Positions 17,161 through 26,396 of a DNA stretch of 64,000 bases are shown in pieces. Location of the stretch: the NCBI RefSeq assembly GCF_017368455.1, contig NZ_JAFNJU010000006.1:62001-126000 (forward strand). The letters run 5' to 3'. Each line of letters begins with the position of its first letter. Position 1 is the stretch's first letter. Both the position numbers and the translations under genes were made by a program. Source of the stretch: Proteiniclasticum aestuarii (GTDB lineage Bacteria > Bacillota > Clostridia > Clostridiales > Clostridiaceae). The notes under the pieces were generated by a model. It worked only from the letters and a program-made list of their open reading frames with translations. It had not been told where the DNA came from and did no database searches.

Positions 17161-17433
17161 GGAAGCAATATGGAACAAAAACCACACTGCATGATATGAT
17201 AGAAAAAAGGTGTTCCACCTGGAAATGTGAGGGTAAGGGCCATTGCAGATCGAGCATTTATCATGCTGAAGATACATCTGCATTGAGAAACCTGTATCCT
17301 GAAGTCAGGACAGAAATAGACCGTGTCGATGTTACTACGTGTAAATAACACCATCAGAAGGAGTGAACCCGGAGAATGTTGAGGTTCAGCGCTTCTTGAA
17401 ACAAATGGCGTACCTGGGAAGAAGGAGGACTAT
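17161..17433. other. Intergenic region before the PRD regulator gene
   Basis: No gene with a ribosome site on either strand. TGATATGAT near 17194 could be a -10 element but has no matching -35. AAGGAGG (17422-17428) serves the GTG start at 17434. Confidence 0.4.
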
Positions 17434-18960
17434 GTGAAAGAGGATCGGATCGTTAAGATATTGAAAATACTGATTGAAAATCAGGATTATATGACCATGC
17501 AGACTTTATCGAAGAAGCTCAGTGTATCCCCCAAGACCATTCAGCTGGATCTGGCAAAACTGGAAGACTGGCTTCAAGGAAAAGAACTGAAGCTCGTGCG
17601 TAAGACAGGTCAGGGGATTCTGCTGGAAGGAGAGATGAATAAAAAACTGGAAATCAGAAAAGACATTGAAATCGATCGTAAGATCGAATCCGACTATACG
17701 CCAAGCAGCAGAGTGAATTATATCGCCATGCGCCTTCTGGCGAGCTCCGATGAGGTGAGAATCTATGACCTGGCAGACAGTCTGTTTTCCAGTAGAGCCA
17801 CCATTCAGAAAGACCTGGAAAGAGTAAGTAAGCTGCTGGCGCAGTTTGAGATTACATTAGTCAGGCAGAAAAATCGTGGTCTTCGCATTGAGGGGAAAGA
17901 GCGTAAAATCAGAAGCTGTCTTTTAGATCTTCTTCTGAACAGTGGTGAAATCAAGAATGTGGTAGACCTCATTACAGGGACAACAGACGGGAAGGATACA
18001 GAAAAGCCTTTTCAAAGTCTGGAGATGACAGGGGAGGATGTGAACCGTTTTATTCATGCCCTGAAAAGAGGGCAGTCAAGCTTCATTGAAGATCTGCCCC
18101 TTCAAGCTTTAATCACTGTTTTTCTGATGTCCTTTATCAGCTTTCAGCGCTATAACGAAGGAAAAACCGTGGTTCTTTCCGATCCGTTCACAGAAAGCCT
18201 CAAAGGGGATGCTTTCCGGAATGAAGTGGACCATCTGGCCCATGTCATCGACGAGGAATATGGCGTAAAGCTTCCAGAGGATGAAAAAAGCTTTCTCCAG
18301 GTTTATTTCCTAAGTCAGAGCAGATATGGAGAGCGGCATAAAGCGGATCAGGAAGAAGCGAAGAAGCTCTCAGGAAGCCTTGTCAAGTACTGGGAGCAAT
18401 GCTTAGGGCATACCCTGGAACAGAAGGAAAAGCTCCTGGAATCACTCACTGCACACCTCATACCAGCGCTGACAAGGTTTCGTCATGGAATCTACATGGA
18501 AAACCCCATCCTGTCGGAAATCAGAGAGATTCATAAAAACACCTTTCAGATCGTAAAAAGCGGGAAAGAGATTATTGAAGCTCGTTATAAAAACCAGGTA
18601 TCCGATGATGAGCTGGGGTTTCTTACCCTGCACCTGGCTGCGGCCATCGATCGGATGAAAACACCTCTTTCCGTACTCCTGGTCAGTCATCTGGGGCTTG
18701 GGGTAAGAAATCTTCTGGAAGAGCGGCTTTCGCGAAAGATTCCAGAAATTAGGATCGAGAAAACAGCCAGTTATTTCTCCATCTATGATCAGGACCTGGA
18801 AGGCATTGATCTTGTCTTCACCACCATCGAGCTGAAAGGCATAACGGAAGTGCCTGTACTGCATCTGAATCCACTATTTGACAGCAAAGATACGGACATA
18901 CTGAGAAAGCTTGTGAAACCATTTTTCGACAGAAAGAATGATCCCTACCGGCTGAGATGA
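17434..18960 (+). CDS. PRD-containing transcriptional regulator (BglG/MtlR type)
   Basis: A 508-residue regulator. Two N-terminal helix-turn-helix units (MTMQTLSKKLSVSPKTIQLD near residues 20-38 and YDLADSLFSSRATIQKDLERV near 109-130) are followed by two PRD modules (~190-290 and ~300-405) and an EIIB-like domain (SVLLVSHLGLGV near 412). The usual C-terminal EIIA domain is absent. Phosphorylation of the PRD histidines by HPr and PTS proteins normally sets activity. The GTG start has AAGGAGG 5 nt upstream; the overlapping ATG is out of frame. It should control the PTS gene at 22877 and the genes between. Confidence 0.85.
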   Translation: MKEDRIVKILKILIENQDYMTMQTLSKKLSVSPKTIQLDLAKLEDWLQGKELKLVRKTGQGILLEGEMNKKLEIRKDIEIDRKIESDYTPSSRVNYIAMRLLASSDEVRIYDLADSLFSSRATIQKDLERVSKLLAQFEITLVRQKNRGLRIEGKERKIRSCLLDLLLNSGEIKNVVDLITGTTDGKDTEKPFQSLEMTGEDVNRFIHALKRGQSSFIEDLPLQALITVFLMSFISFQRYNEGKTVVLSDPFTESLKGDAFRNEVDHLAHVIDEEYGVKLPEDEKSFLQVYFLSQSRYGERHKADQEEAKKLSGSLVKYWEQCLGHTLEQKEKLLESLTAHLIPALTRFRHGIYMENPILSEIREIHKNTFQIVKSGKEIIEARYKNQVSDDELGFLTLHLAAAIDRMKTPLSVLLVSHLGLGVRNLLEERLSRKIPEIRIEKTASYFSIYDQDLEGIDLVFTTIELKGITEVPVLHLNPLFDSKDTDILRKLVKPFFDRKNDPYRLR

Positions 18961-19075
18961 TTACTTATTTTTTACCATATCATTACAGTATGCATTGCCG
19001 TGTTTCACCGGTTGCCATGGGCTTTTGTATGCTCTAAAATGGAGTTAATGAAACGGAAAAATGGAGGAACAGGAA

Positions 19076-19792
19076 ATGAAACATATTAAAATTGCAGCAG
19101 GTCTTGCGCATGTCAATTACGGTCGTATTGCGGATGTGGTGAAGGAAGTCAGTGAAGCGGGTGTAGACATCATCCATTCAGATGCCGCAGACATGCATGA
19201 TCTTCAGAACATGAAGCTCATGGGCGGGCATCAGATTGTGAGCGCCATCAGACCTGAAACGGAGCTGCCCATAGAAAATCACATCTATACCGTCAGCATG
19301 GACAAGATGTACATTGAACAGATGTATGATGCCGGGGCCAACATGATTATTATTCCCGCAGAGCATTTCATCGGAGCACAGCTGGCCTACATCATCAACT
19401 GGTGCAGAGAAAGAAACATGAAAGTGGGACTGACCATCGGCTGTTATGCACCACTCAGCTTTGTAGAAGAGTCCATCTATGACATAGACAGACTGCATAT
19501 CGTCACCCACGGAGTGGATGAGACCGATGGACTGGACAACTGGGGATGGAGAAAGAGTGTACTAGACCTTGTAAGAAGAGCGAGGAAAATGATTGATGAG
19601 AAAAACCCGCGCTGTGAATTGGCCATAGATGGTGGACTGAGAGCAGACAACATGGACCTGCTCATTGAATGCAATCCGGATGTCATCGTCTTGTCTTCCG
19701 CGATCTTTAAAGATCCAGAAGGCTACAGCGCTGGCGTAAGAAGATGCAGAGCAGCCATCGATCAAGCGGCAAAAAAATTCAACCTGGAATAA
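19076..19792 (+). CDS. Ribulose-phosphate 3-epimerase-like TIM-barrel protein
   Basis: A 238-residue (beta/alpha)8 protein of the ribulose-phosphate epimerase superfamily. HSDAADMHD occupies the place of the usual metal-binding HxDxMDG loop, and AIDGGLRADN the place of the second metal/phosphate loop. The first differs from true Rpe, so another pentose or hexose phosphate may be the substrate. The ATG at 19076 is favoured over 19061, whose own ATGGAGG contains the ribosome site (GGAGG 19063-19067) 8 nt before 19076. It is followed by a terminator at 19807-19830. Confidence 0.72.
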   Translation: MKHIKIAAGLAHVNYGRIADVVKEVSEAGVDIIHSDAADMHDLQNMKLMGGHQIVSAIRPETELPIENHIYTVSMDKMYIEQMYDAGANMIIIPAEHFIGAQLAYIINWCRERNMKVGLTIGCYAPLSFVEESIYDIDRLHIVTHGVDETDGLDNWGWRKSVLDLVRRARKMIDEKNPRCELAIDGGLRADNMDLLIECNPDVIVLSSAIFKDPEGYSAGVRRCRAAIDQAAKKFNLE

Positions 19793-19806
19793 TAGAAGCA
19801 GAAATT

Positions 19807-19830
19807 GGGTTCCTTCGGAATCCTTTTTTT
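19807..19830 (+). terminator. Intrinsic terminator after the epimerase-like gene
   Basis: GGGTTCC (19807-19813) pairs with GGAATCC (19817-19823) across a 3-nt loop with one G-U pair, followed directly by seven T (19824-19830). Confidence 0.85.
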
Positions 19831-19855
19831 GCATGAAAGGGATGTGAGCATAAAT

Positions 19856-20665
19856 ATGAAGCAGCAGAGAAAAAGCAGGATTACCATGGTGGTATCGGAT
19901 TTGGATGGTACGCTGTTGTCCTCAGATGGAACCCTCTCCAAAGAAAACAGAGATGCGGTAAGACGATTCCTGGCAAAAGGGCATCGCTTCTATCTGGCCA
20001 CGGGAAGGCCATACGCCTTTGCCGAGGTCATTCGAAATGAGATTTCAAAAGAAGTCGGGATCATCTCCTATAATGGAGCCTGCATCGAGTATTCAGAGAA
20101 AGATGTGGTGAAATATCCCTTACCTGAAGAGACCGTCGGCATGATCGGAGAGAAGCTGAAAGGTTTCTCCGGAGAGGCCTATTTCAAAACCTTTTCCCGG
20201 ATCTATGCATGGAAGGCCAAAAGTGGTCTGTTTCTCTACCCGGAAGAAATGATTCCGACCGTCCATATTGGCGCCATAGAAGAAATACCAAGGGAGGAGA
20301 AGATCCTGAAGATGCTGTTCTATTCCACAGAAAACGCAGAAATCCTGGCGCTCCGAGAGTGTCTTCAGAAGGAACATCACTTTACCCGAACCGATTACGG
20401 GAACCTGGGGTTTGAGATCGTCAGTGGAGACCATAATAAGGGGACAGCCCTTCTGGATGTGATGAAAAGGCTCCATGTGCCAAAAGAAGAAGTCCTGGCA
20501 GTGGGTGACGGCAGGAATGATGTGGACCTGTTTCACGCGGCCGGATACAGAGTTTCCATGGGAAATGGGGATGAGGTGCTGAAATCCATAGCAGATGAAG
20601 AAATCGGTCACCATGACCACGGTGGTATTGCAAAGCTGCTGGATGAGATCATGGCCTCTTCCTGA
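19856..20665 (+). CDS. Cof-type HAD-superfamily phosphatase
   Basis: A 269-residue HAD IIB hydrolase. Motif I is VVSDLDGTLL, motif II ATGRPY, and motif IV GDGRNDVDLFHAAGYRV, which is complete. Such enzymes dephosphorylate small phosphorylated sugars or cofactors. The upstream in-frame TTG at 19805 lies inside the terminator and is excluded. ATG 19856 is the conservative start; GTG 19844 is possible, with AAAGG very close to it. The position after a terminator implies read-through or an unseen promoter. Confidence 0.85.
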   Translation: MKQQRKSRITMVVSDLDGTLLSSDGTLSKENRDAVRRFLAKGHRFYLATGRPYAFAEVIRNEISKEVGIISYNGACIEYSEKDVVKYPLPEETVGMIGEKLKGFSGEAYFKTFSRIYAWKAKSGLFLYPEEMIPTVHIGAIEEIPREEKILKMLFYSTENAEILALRECLQKEHHFTRTDYGNLGFEIVSGDHNKGTALLDVMKRLHVPKEEVLAVGDGRNDVDLFHAAGYRVSMGNGDEVLKSIADEEIGHHDHGGIAKLLDEIMASS

Positions 20666-20705
20666 TGCAGAGTAGAAAATGAGATGGTTTAAGGAGAAAG
20701 AACAT

Positions 20706-21134
20706 ATGAGCAAGATCAATCTGAACACGTTTAATGAAGAGGATGCACTGACAATCCTTGCATACATTCGGGAGATGAACAAGAAAGCGGCGGTGGAAGT
20801 TTATGTCAGAGGAAGAAGAGCCCTTCTCTTTATTCCAGATGCCATGGCGCAAGACAAGGAGGACTGGCTAAGAAGAAAACGCAATAGTGTACTTTATTTC
20901 GGGCTTTCCACCCAGGCTCTATTTGAAAAGCAGCGGGGGGACGAAGGGAAGATAGAAAGCAAGTATGGGAAATCCATAGCGGATTATACCTTCACACCGG
21001 GGGGAATTCCCATCGTCCTTCAGGATGGAGGCATTATCGGTGCACTTTCTGTCACGGGACTTCTTCCGGAGGAAGACCATGCACTGGCTGTATCCCTGAT
21101 GGAGAGGCTCCTTAAGGAGAAATCCGATGGCTAG
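20706..21134 (+). CDS. UPF0303 / GlcG-like haem-binding-fold protein
   Basis: A 142-residue protein with the UPF0303/DUF336 pattern: an N-terminal helix followed by AAVEVYVRGRRALLF, the RRKRNSVLYFG segment, and a C-terminal TPGGIPIVLQDGGIIGALSVTGL typical of GlcG/HbpS-fold proteins. Family members bind haem or act in sugar-acid operons; the role here is open. AAGGAG (20691-20696) is 9 nt before the ATG at 20706. Its 3' end overlaps the next gene by 8 nt. Confidence 0.78.
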   Translation: MSKINLNTFNEEDALTILAYIREMNKKAAVEVYVRGRRALLFIPDAMAQDKEDWLRRKRNSVLYFGLSTQALFEKQRGDEGKIESKYGKSIADYTFTPGGIPIVLQDGGIIGALSVTGLLPEEDHALAVSLMERLLKEKSDG

Positions 21135-22467
21135 AAAGTACCAGAAGCAAATCGAAGGCTATACAGAAGAGTTTTTAAGAGATCTTAAGAACCTGGTGGG
21201 CGTGCGCTCCCATAGAGACCTTTCCACGGCGGGAGACAAGGCGCCTTTTGGCGCGGGCATCGCAGAGGCTTTCCAGATGCTGAAGGAAAGAGCGCTGGAG
21301 ATGGGCTTTCAGGTCCAGGAAGAAGATGGTTATGCCATGGACATCCGAACAGGCGATGCGCATCCCTATATCGGCATTCTTTGTCATATCGACACTGTGG
21401 AAGCCATCGAAGAAGAAAAATGGAACAGTGACCCTTATACCCTTACGGAAAGGGAGGGGGTTCTCTATGGCCGCGGTGTCAATGATGACAAAGGACCATT
21501 GCTGGCCAATCTCTACGCCATAAAAATCCTTACCGAGGCGAAGAAGCTGAAGTATCCCATCAGGCTCATTGTGGGGGGCGCAGAAGAAACCACCTGGGAA
21601 TGTATGGAATATTATTTTGCCCGCCACCCGCAACCGCTTTGGGCATACTCACCAGATGGTGATTTTCCCATCGTCAATGGAGAAAAGGGCATCCTCATGG
21701 TGGATCTCTGTTTTCCGGGGGAAGGATCCAATGCGTCCAGGGAGATCTCCATTGACCACACTTCAGAAGAAGGGTTCACATTAGAAGCCCTCAGGGTTTC
21801 TGGGCGCCTTCTTTCCACTACTGAAGAATTTATCGGAAAACGCGCCATGTCTCGTCACCCAGATCGAGGAGTGAGTCCTTTAAAGGACTTCATGGCCTGG
21901 TTTGATCAGGAAAAGCTGGATGCTGTCTTACCTGAGGAGAGTGTGGTGTTAAAGCTTTGCCGTGCTGCAGAGATTCTTTTCGATTCAGAACAGGATCTTC
22001 TCGGCTTGCAGGCGGAGGACCCGGAAATGGGGAATAGCTCCCTGGCGCTGACGGGTTTTAAAGGTGATTCAAATGAAGCGCACCTGTCCATAGATATAAG
22101 GTATACGAGGGCGCAGTCTCCGGAAAAGATGCTGGAAAACCTGACTACACTGGCAGAAGGCTTCGGTGGAGAAGTGAGGGTGAAAAAAGATCGAAAGCTT
22201 TTATATCAGGAGAAAGACTCCAGGCTCATTGCCACCCTGAAAGACGCCTATGAATCCGTCACAGGGGATGCGACGGAAGTGCTGACAAAAGGGGGCGCAT
22301 CCTATGCCAGAACCTTAGACCATGGGGTGGCCTTTGGTCCTACTTTTCCAGGCGAGACGGCAAACTCCCATCTTGAGAATGAGAGACTGTCGTTACGTTC
22401 CATTCAGTGTGCCATGGAGATCTGGATCCAGTCTCTTGAAATCCTGACTGAAGCGAAGTCAGAATAA
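21127..22467 (+). CDS. Sapep/PepV-type M20 dipeptidase
   Basis: A 446-residue cytosolic M20 metallopeptidase. Metal-binding motifs are seen as ILCHIDTVEA, the following YGRGVNDDKGPL (bridging Asp), GGAEETTWECM (general base Glu plus metal Glu) and YSPDGDFP. The last ligand His lies in FGPTFPGETANSHLENE. An inserted lid domain spans roughly 190-330. It cleaves dipeptides. It is coupled to the UPF0303 gene by an 8-nt overlap. Why a peptidase sits between sugar-phosphate and PTS genes is unclear. Confidence 0.88.
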   Translation: MARKYQKQIEGYTEEFLRDLKNLVGVRSHRDLSTAGDKAPFGAGIAEAFQMLKERALEMGFQVQEEDGYAMDIRTGDAHPYIGILCHIDTVEAIEEEKWNSDPYTLTEREGVLYGRGVNDDKGPLLANLYAIKILTEAKKLKYPIRLIVGGAEETTWECMEYYFARHPQPLWAYSPDGDFPIVNGEKGILMVDLCFPGEGSNASREISIDHTSEEGFTLEALRVSGRLLSTTEEFIGKRAMSRHPDRGVSPLKDFMAWFDQEKLDAVLPEESVVLKLCRAAEILFDSEQDLLGLQAEDPEMGNSSLALTGFKGDSNEAHLSIDIRYTRAQSPEKMLENLTTLAEGFGGEVRVKKDRKLLYQEKDSRLIATLKDAYESVTGDATEVLTKGGASYARTLDHGVAFGPTFPGETANSHLENERLSLRSIQCAMEIWIQSLEILTEAKSE

Positions 22468-22586
22468 AATTAGGGTAGAGATGAGACGCATTACCGATCC
22501 CATTATTCCACGGTGAGCTGAATACTAAGAAGAAGCCAGAGAGAATGTCATTGACGGCTCTAGAGCATAGAGCCCTCATTAGGATT

Positions 22587-22638
22587 CCCCCTTCATGATG
22601 AACAGCGTTTTCCATATCACTGCTCATCATGAAGGGGG
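22587..22638 (+). terminator. Probable terminator after the dipeptidase gene
   Basis: A 15-bp perfect stem (22587-22601 with 22624-22638) and 22-nt loop, then GCTTATTGTTG. The U-tract is weak but the stem is strong. It separates the PTS gene from the upstream genes. Confidence 0.6.
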
Positions 22639-22830
22639 GCTTATTGTTGTAAAGAAAATCTACAGGTATCTCGTTTTCATCTCTTCCGGGAAGCTTTCCG
22701 ATGGTTCCCTCTCACAGTGTCGCAGGGAACAGACAGACCCTTCCCTGTAAACATCATGGAAGGGAAAGAATAAGTAATAATTACCAGAATGATAAGGTGG
22801 TCTTCTTCCCGTTTCGCTATATGGTGCTTA
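22639..22830. other. Leader region of the PTS gene with short hairpins
   Basis: Two short inverted repeats are present: GTTCCCT 22704-22710 with AGGGAAC 22724-22730, and CCCTTCC 22738-22744 with GGAAGGG 22758-22764. I cannot match them to a known PRD antiterminator (RAT) site. No gene is present. Confidence 0.4.
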
Positions 22831-22844
22831 TGAAATCGTTATGA
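22831..22844 (+). promoter_or_regulatory. Candidate cre site (CcpA) before the PTS gene
   Basis: TGAAATCGTTATGA fits the cre consensus TGNAANCGNWWNCA with one mismatch (G for C at position 13). It overlaps the likely -10 area (TATGATAAAAT) 33-46 nt before the ATG, a position suited to catabolite repression. Confidence 0.45.
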
Positions 22845-22876
22845 TAAAATGAATACAAAATAAGGAGGAATGACTA

Positions 22877-24466
22877 ATGAAAAACTTTCAAGCAAAAATT
22901 CAGACTTTTGCAGGCGCCATGATGGTACCAATTATTCTATTTGTCCTCGTTGGTTTCTATGTTGGTATCGGTGCTGCATTTACAAACTACATCGTTGAAG
23001 AGGGAAGTATCCTTCATACCGTGTTTTCACTGATCACCAGCTTAGGATTCATGTTCATGAACAATCTCCAGATCTGGTTTGCAGTAGGCATCGCATTTGT
23101 ATTGGCGAAAAAAGAAAAAGGATGGGCAGCTTTCTCCGGAATCATTATGTATTTTTCGCTGCTTACCATCATCAAGACATTTGCTGGCCTACAGGGATTC
23201 ACCGCTGATACCGTAACCGTGGAAGCGCTTATGAGTGCAGGATACGCGGAGAAAGCAGCGATGAACTTCAATGCGCTGTGGGGCACTGCCCAAGGGATCT
23301 TCGGTTACAATATGGGCATCTTCTCCGGCATTCTTTCCGGTATTGCAGCTGCGCTGATCCACAACAAGTGGGTAGACAAAGAGCTTCCTGCCATGCTCGG
23401 ATTCTTTGCAGGAACGAAATTTGTAGTCATCATGGTTACGCTGATTTCAATCCCCTTTGGTGTTGCAGTATACTACGTCTGGCCTTTCATCGGGATGGCG
23501 CTCCAATCCATCACAGGATTCATAGGCGGGTCAGGACTGATCGGTACCTTCGTATTCGGAACCCTGGATAAACTCCTCCTTCCATTTGGCATTCATCACC
23601 TGATTGCCTTCCCCATTGAATATTCCAGTGTCGGCGGTACGCTGCTGGTGGATGGTGTGCTGTATGAAGGCGTAAGAAACATCATCAACGGGCAGGCTGC
23701 AAGTGCTGAAGCTACAGGATATCTGATTCGAAACTTCACATCAGGAAGAATACTATTCCAGCTTGCAGGACTTCCAGGCGCAGCGTTCGCCATGTATAAA
23801 ACTGCACGTCCGGAAAACAGAAAGAAAGTCGCATCGATTCTGATCCCTGCAGTCATCACACTGGCGGTGGTAGGAATATCAGAACCCATTGAATATACAT
23901 TCCTCTTTGTAGCACCTGCTTTATACTTCCTGGTTTATGCGCCATTGGCGGGATTAAGCTATGTAGTTGCAGAACTCGCGCAGATTTCAATCAATGGACA
24001 TGCACTGCTCTTCATGGTTCCAAACCTGTTCCAGCCTCATAAGGTGCATGCGATTCATCTTCTGTGGTTACTGCCAGTCACATTCTTTGTTTACTTCTTT
24101 ATCTTCAGGGCAGTGATCGTAAAGTTCAACCTGAAGACACCCGGAAGAGGAGAAAAGGAAGAATCAGTGAAACTCATCAGCAAGAAAGAGTATCGTGAAT
24201 CTAAAGATACACCGAATGATGAATCTTTAGAAGTGAGAATCATCGAAGCACTAGGTGGCAAAGATAACATTGAAGCAATTTCTGCTTGTGCCACAAGACT
24301 TCGTGTAACAGTAAAAGATGAAAGCCAGGTTGCATCAGATGATGCGTTTAAGGATCACCTCGAAGCCATGGGGGTAGTTCATGGCAAGAATTCCATTCAG
24401 ATCATTTATGGAGTTAGAGTAGGAACGATTCTGACTAAAATCAATGATATTGTGAAGTTTGAATAA
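22877..24466 (+). CDS. PTS transporter EIICB, glucose/maltose family
   Basis: A 529-residue membrane permease. Residues ~1-425 form the EIIC domain with about ten helices and the family signature GISEPIEYTFLFVAP. After a linker, EIIB (~455-529) carries the phospho-cysteine in ISACATRLRVTV. No EIIA is fused or nearby, so a general EIIA elsewhere must phosphorylate it. The sugar cannot be read from sequence. Regulation is likely by the PRD protein at 17434 and by CcpA at 22831. A strong terminator follows. Confidence 0.88.
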   Translation: MKNFQAKIQTFAGAMMVPIILFVLVGFYVGIGAAFTNYIVEEGSILHTVFSLITSLGFMFMNNLQIWFAVGIAFVLAKKEKGWAAFSGIIMYFSLLTIIKTFAGLQGFTADTVTVEALMSAGYAEKAAMNFNALWGTAQGIFGYNMGIFSGILSGIAAALIHNKWVDKELPAMLGFFAGTKFVVIMVTLISIPFGVAVYYVWPFIGMALQSITGFIGGSGLIGTFVFGTLDKLLLPFGIHHLIAFPIEYSSVGGTLLVDGVLYEGVRNIINGQAASAEATGYLIRNFTSGRILFQLAGLPGAAFAMYKTARPENRKKVASILIPAVITLAVVGISEPIEYTFLFVAPALYFLVYAPLAGLSYVVAELAQISINGHALLFMVPNLFQPHKVHAIHLLWLLPVTFFVYFFIFRAVIVKFNLKTPGRGEKEESVKLISKKEYRESKDTPNDESLEVRIIEALGGKDNIEAISACATRLRVTVKDESQVASDDAFKDHLEAMGVVHGKNSIQIIYGVRVGTILTKINDIVKFE

Positions 24467-24522
24467 AAACCTTACACCCTTATCTATCAGGTAAATGTTC
24501 AAACTTCAACAATAGATCCACA

Positions 24523-24566
24523 GCACTTCCAGACGGAGATGAATCCATCTGGAAGTGCATTTTTTA
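24523..24566 (+). terminator. Strong terminator after the PTS gene
   Basis: 11-bp stem GCACTTCCAGA (24523-24533) with TCTGGAAGTGC (24548-24558), followed by ATTTTTTATT. Confidence 0.9.
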
Positions 24567-24833
24567 TTGAAGCAAAGTATGAAATGATCAGTGGAATGAT
24601 CATTCCTGCAGTTCTGTAGTGGCATTATTGCGACCACTTTGAATCCATCCGGTATAAGAGCATGTTCTTCTGGAACGCTGCTATTTTCACGCAAAAAGCC
24701 CCGCAGTATGGACAACCTCCACGTCTGTAGTACAATGAAAGCAAGAACAGAAGAGTTGGAAGTGAAGAAATCCATGAAGACGGACAGAATCCCATGCAGG
24801 GAATATTATGATTCTTAGAGGGAGATGAACGGG

Positions 24834-25871
24834 ATGAATCAGCTCTATATCGTTACCGGTGCCAATGGACATCTGGGCAATGTGGTGGCCAGAAAGCTTA
24901 TTGAAAGAAAAGAGCGGGTATGGCTCTTTCTTCTCTATGGAGAAAAGCCCGTGGTGGAGGGGGCGGAGAGAATCTATTATGGCGACGTGACAGAAAAAGA
25001 GACGCTTCTTCCGCTTTTTCTGGATGCGGTGGGGGAGAAGGTGGTCTTCATTCACTGTGCAGGCATCGTCTCCATCAAGTCTCCTTTCACAAGGCGCCTC
25101 TATGACGTCAATGTGCTGGGAACAAAGAATGTGGCGGATCTCTGCCTGGAATACAAGGTGGAGAAGCTTCTCTACGTCAGCTCTGTCCATGCCATACCGG
25201 ATAATCTCCATGGAGAAACCATTCAGGAGACTGCAGTATTTGATTACAACAGGGTAGAGGGACACTACGCGAAATCCAAGGCCATGGCCACGAGGTATGT
25301 GCTGCAGACAGGCAGAAAAGGACTTCCTGTGAATGTGGTTCATCCCTCCGGGATCATCGGACCCTACGACTTCGGAAGAAGTCATACCACCACGCTTATT
25401 GAAGACTTTCTCAATGGCAGACTACGGGCGGTGATGGCTGGGGGATATGATTTTGTGGATGTGCGGGATGTGGCAGATGGTATCCTTTCCTGTGCGGAAA
25501 ATGGAACACCTGGAGCGTGCTATCTTCTGACCAGCAGATATTACAGCTTGGGGGAACTCTTTGAGATGCTGGCTGAGATCACCGGAAGAAGAAAGCATCT
25601 TGCAGTTCTTCCCCTCTGGTTTGTGAAAGGCACGGCCTCCCTGGCGGAGCTCTATTACAAGATGCTGAAGCAGCCGCCCTTATATACCCGATACTCCATC
25701 TTCACCCTGGGCACGAATAACCGCTACAGTCATGCCAGGGCAACAAAAGAGCTGGGCTATGCACCCAGAGAGATGAAGGAAACCCTAGAGGACACCTGCA
25801 AGTGGCTCTATGAAAGTGGACGGATCCAGGCGACGGGGTTGATGCCGTCCCCTTGGAAGCGGAATGGATAG
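24834..25871 (+). CDS. Extended SDR: NAD-dependent epimerase/dehydratase or 3-beta-HSD/DFR-like reductase
   Basis: A 345-residue extended SDR. The Rossmann motif TGANGHLG is at residues 8-15, the strand LLYVSSVHA precedes the active site, and YAKSKAMA gives YxxxK. The PSGIIGPYDFG segment and the C-terminal KELGYAPREMKETL are typical of dihydroflavonol-reductase / 3-beta-hydroxysteroid-dehydrogenase-like relatives. ATG 24834 is favoured over ATG 24825 because GAGGGAG is adjacent to the latter but well spaced from 24834. It is monocistronic. Confidence 0.8.
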   Translation: MNQLYIVTGANGHLGNVVARKLIERKERVWLFLLYGEKPVVEGAERIYYGDVTEKETLLPLFLDAVGEKVVFIHCAGIVSIKSPFTRRLYDVNVLGTKNVADLCLEYKVEKLLYVSSVHAIPDNLHGETIQETAVFDYNRVEGHYAKSKAMATRYVLQTGRKGLPVNVVHPSGIIGPYDFGRSHTTTLIEDFLNGRLRAVMAGGYDFVDVRDVADGILSCAENGTPGACYLLTSRYYSLGELFEMLAEITGRRKHLAVLPLWFVKGTASLAELYYKMLKQPPLYTRYSIFTLGTNNRYSHARATKELGYAPREMKETLEDTCKWLYESGRIQATGLMPSPWKRNG

Positions 25872-26016
25872 ATTGATATTGCGTTGCTGATGAAGAGGAA
25901 GAGTCCACCACAAATCAGAAGAACAGTAGAAGGTTATAGCAGTGCGGAGTCAGGAACATCATCTTGTGAATCAGAGGAGGAAAGAAAATAAGGGAGTATA
26001 GAACCATGTATTTCGC

Positions 26017-26148
26017 TTACGCTTCTTTGTCTTCTGGAGCATCTGGATAGCACAATCCCGCCATCAGATTCGATTTGCCATAACCCATGCATTTATATCC
26101 ATAAACAAGGCCCAAAATGGGTGCAATCTTTACGCATCCCCTGAAAGA
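26017..26148 (-). pseudogene. Short minus-strand fragment that looks coding, identity unknown
   Basis: The minus strand is open for 43 codons up to a TAA at 26017-26019 and reads SFRGCVKIAPILGLVYGYK then CMGYGKSNLMAGLCYPD and APEDKEA. Its composition (G/Y-rich, acidic end) is protein-like, but no start codon with a ribosome site is present and a stop precedes it. It may be the decayed 3' end of a gene. I do not recognise the family. Confidence 0.2.
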
Positions 26149-26168
26149 TCATACAGAAAGAAGTTTCA

Positions 26169-26210
26169 ATGAGTCTGACATCTCACCTCATGAGTGTCAG
26201 GCTCATTTTT
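26169..26210 (+). terminator. Terminator-like hairpin in the non-coding stretch
   Basis: ATGAGTCTGACA (26169-26180) pairs with TGTCAGGCTCAT (26195-26206) with one T-G pair, followed by TTTTT to 26210. No intact gene precedes it on the plus strand, so it may be the end of a lost gene or of a small RNA. Confidence 0.5.
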
Positions 26211-26359
26211 CATGGCGTTATTTATGCCTAATATGGTTCTACTCATCCAGGAGAACGTATCAATCTGCAGGTTGATAAGGCTACAAATTTACTGGTACTG
26301 ACTCCTGAAAAAGGGGGCGATGCGTTGTGCTGAAGAAAAACACGTCATAAAATGGTGAA

Positions 26360-26396
26360 TTATCAATATAACTGGTTAGATTAGTTATATTGATAA
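26360..26396. repeat. Perfect 14-bp inverted repeat, possible operator
   Basis: TTATCAATATAACT (26360-26373) and its exact complement AGTTATATTGATAA (26383-26396) around a 9-nt spacer. It is AT-rich and lacks a T-run, so a protein-binding site is more likely than a terminator. Confidence 0.45.
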
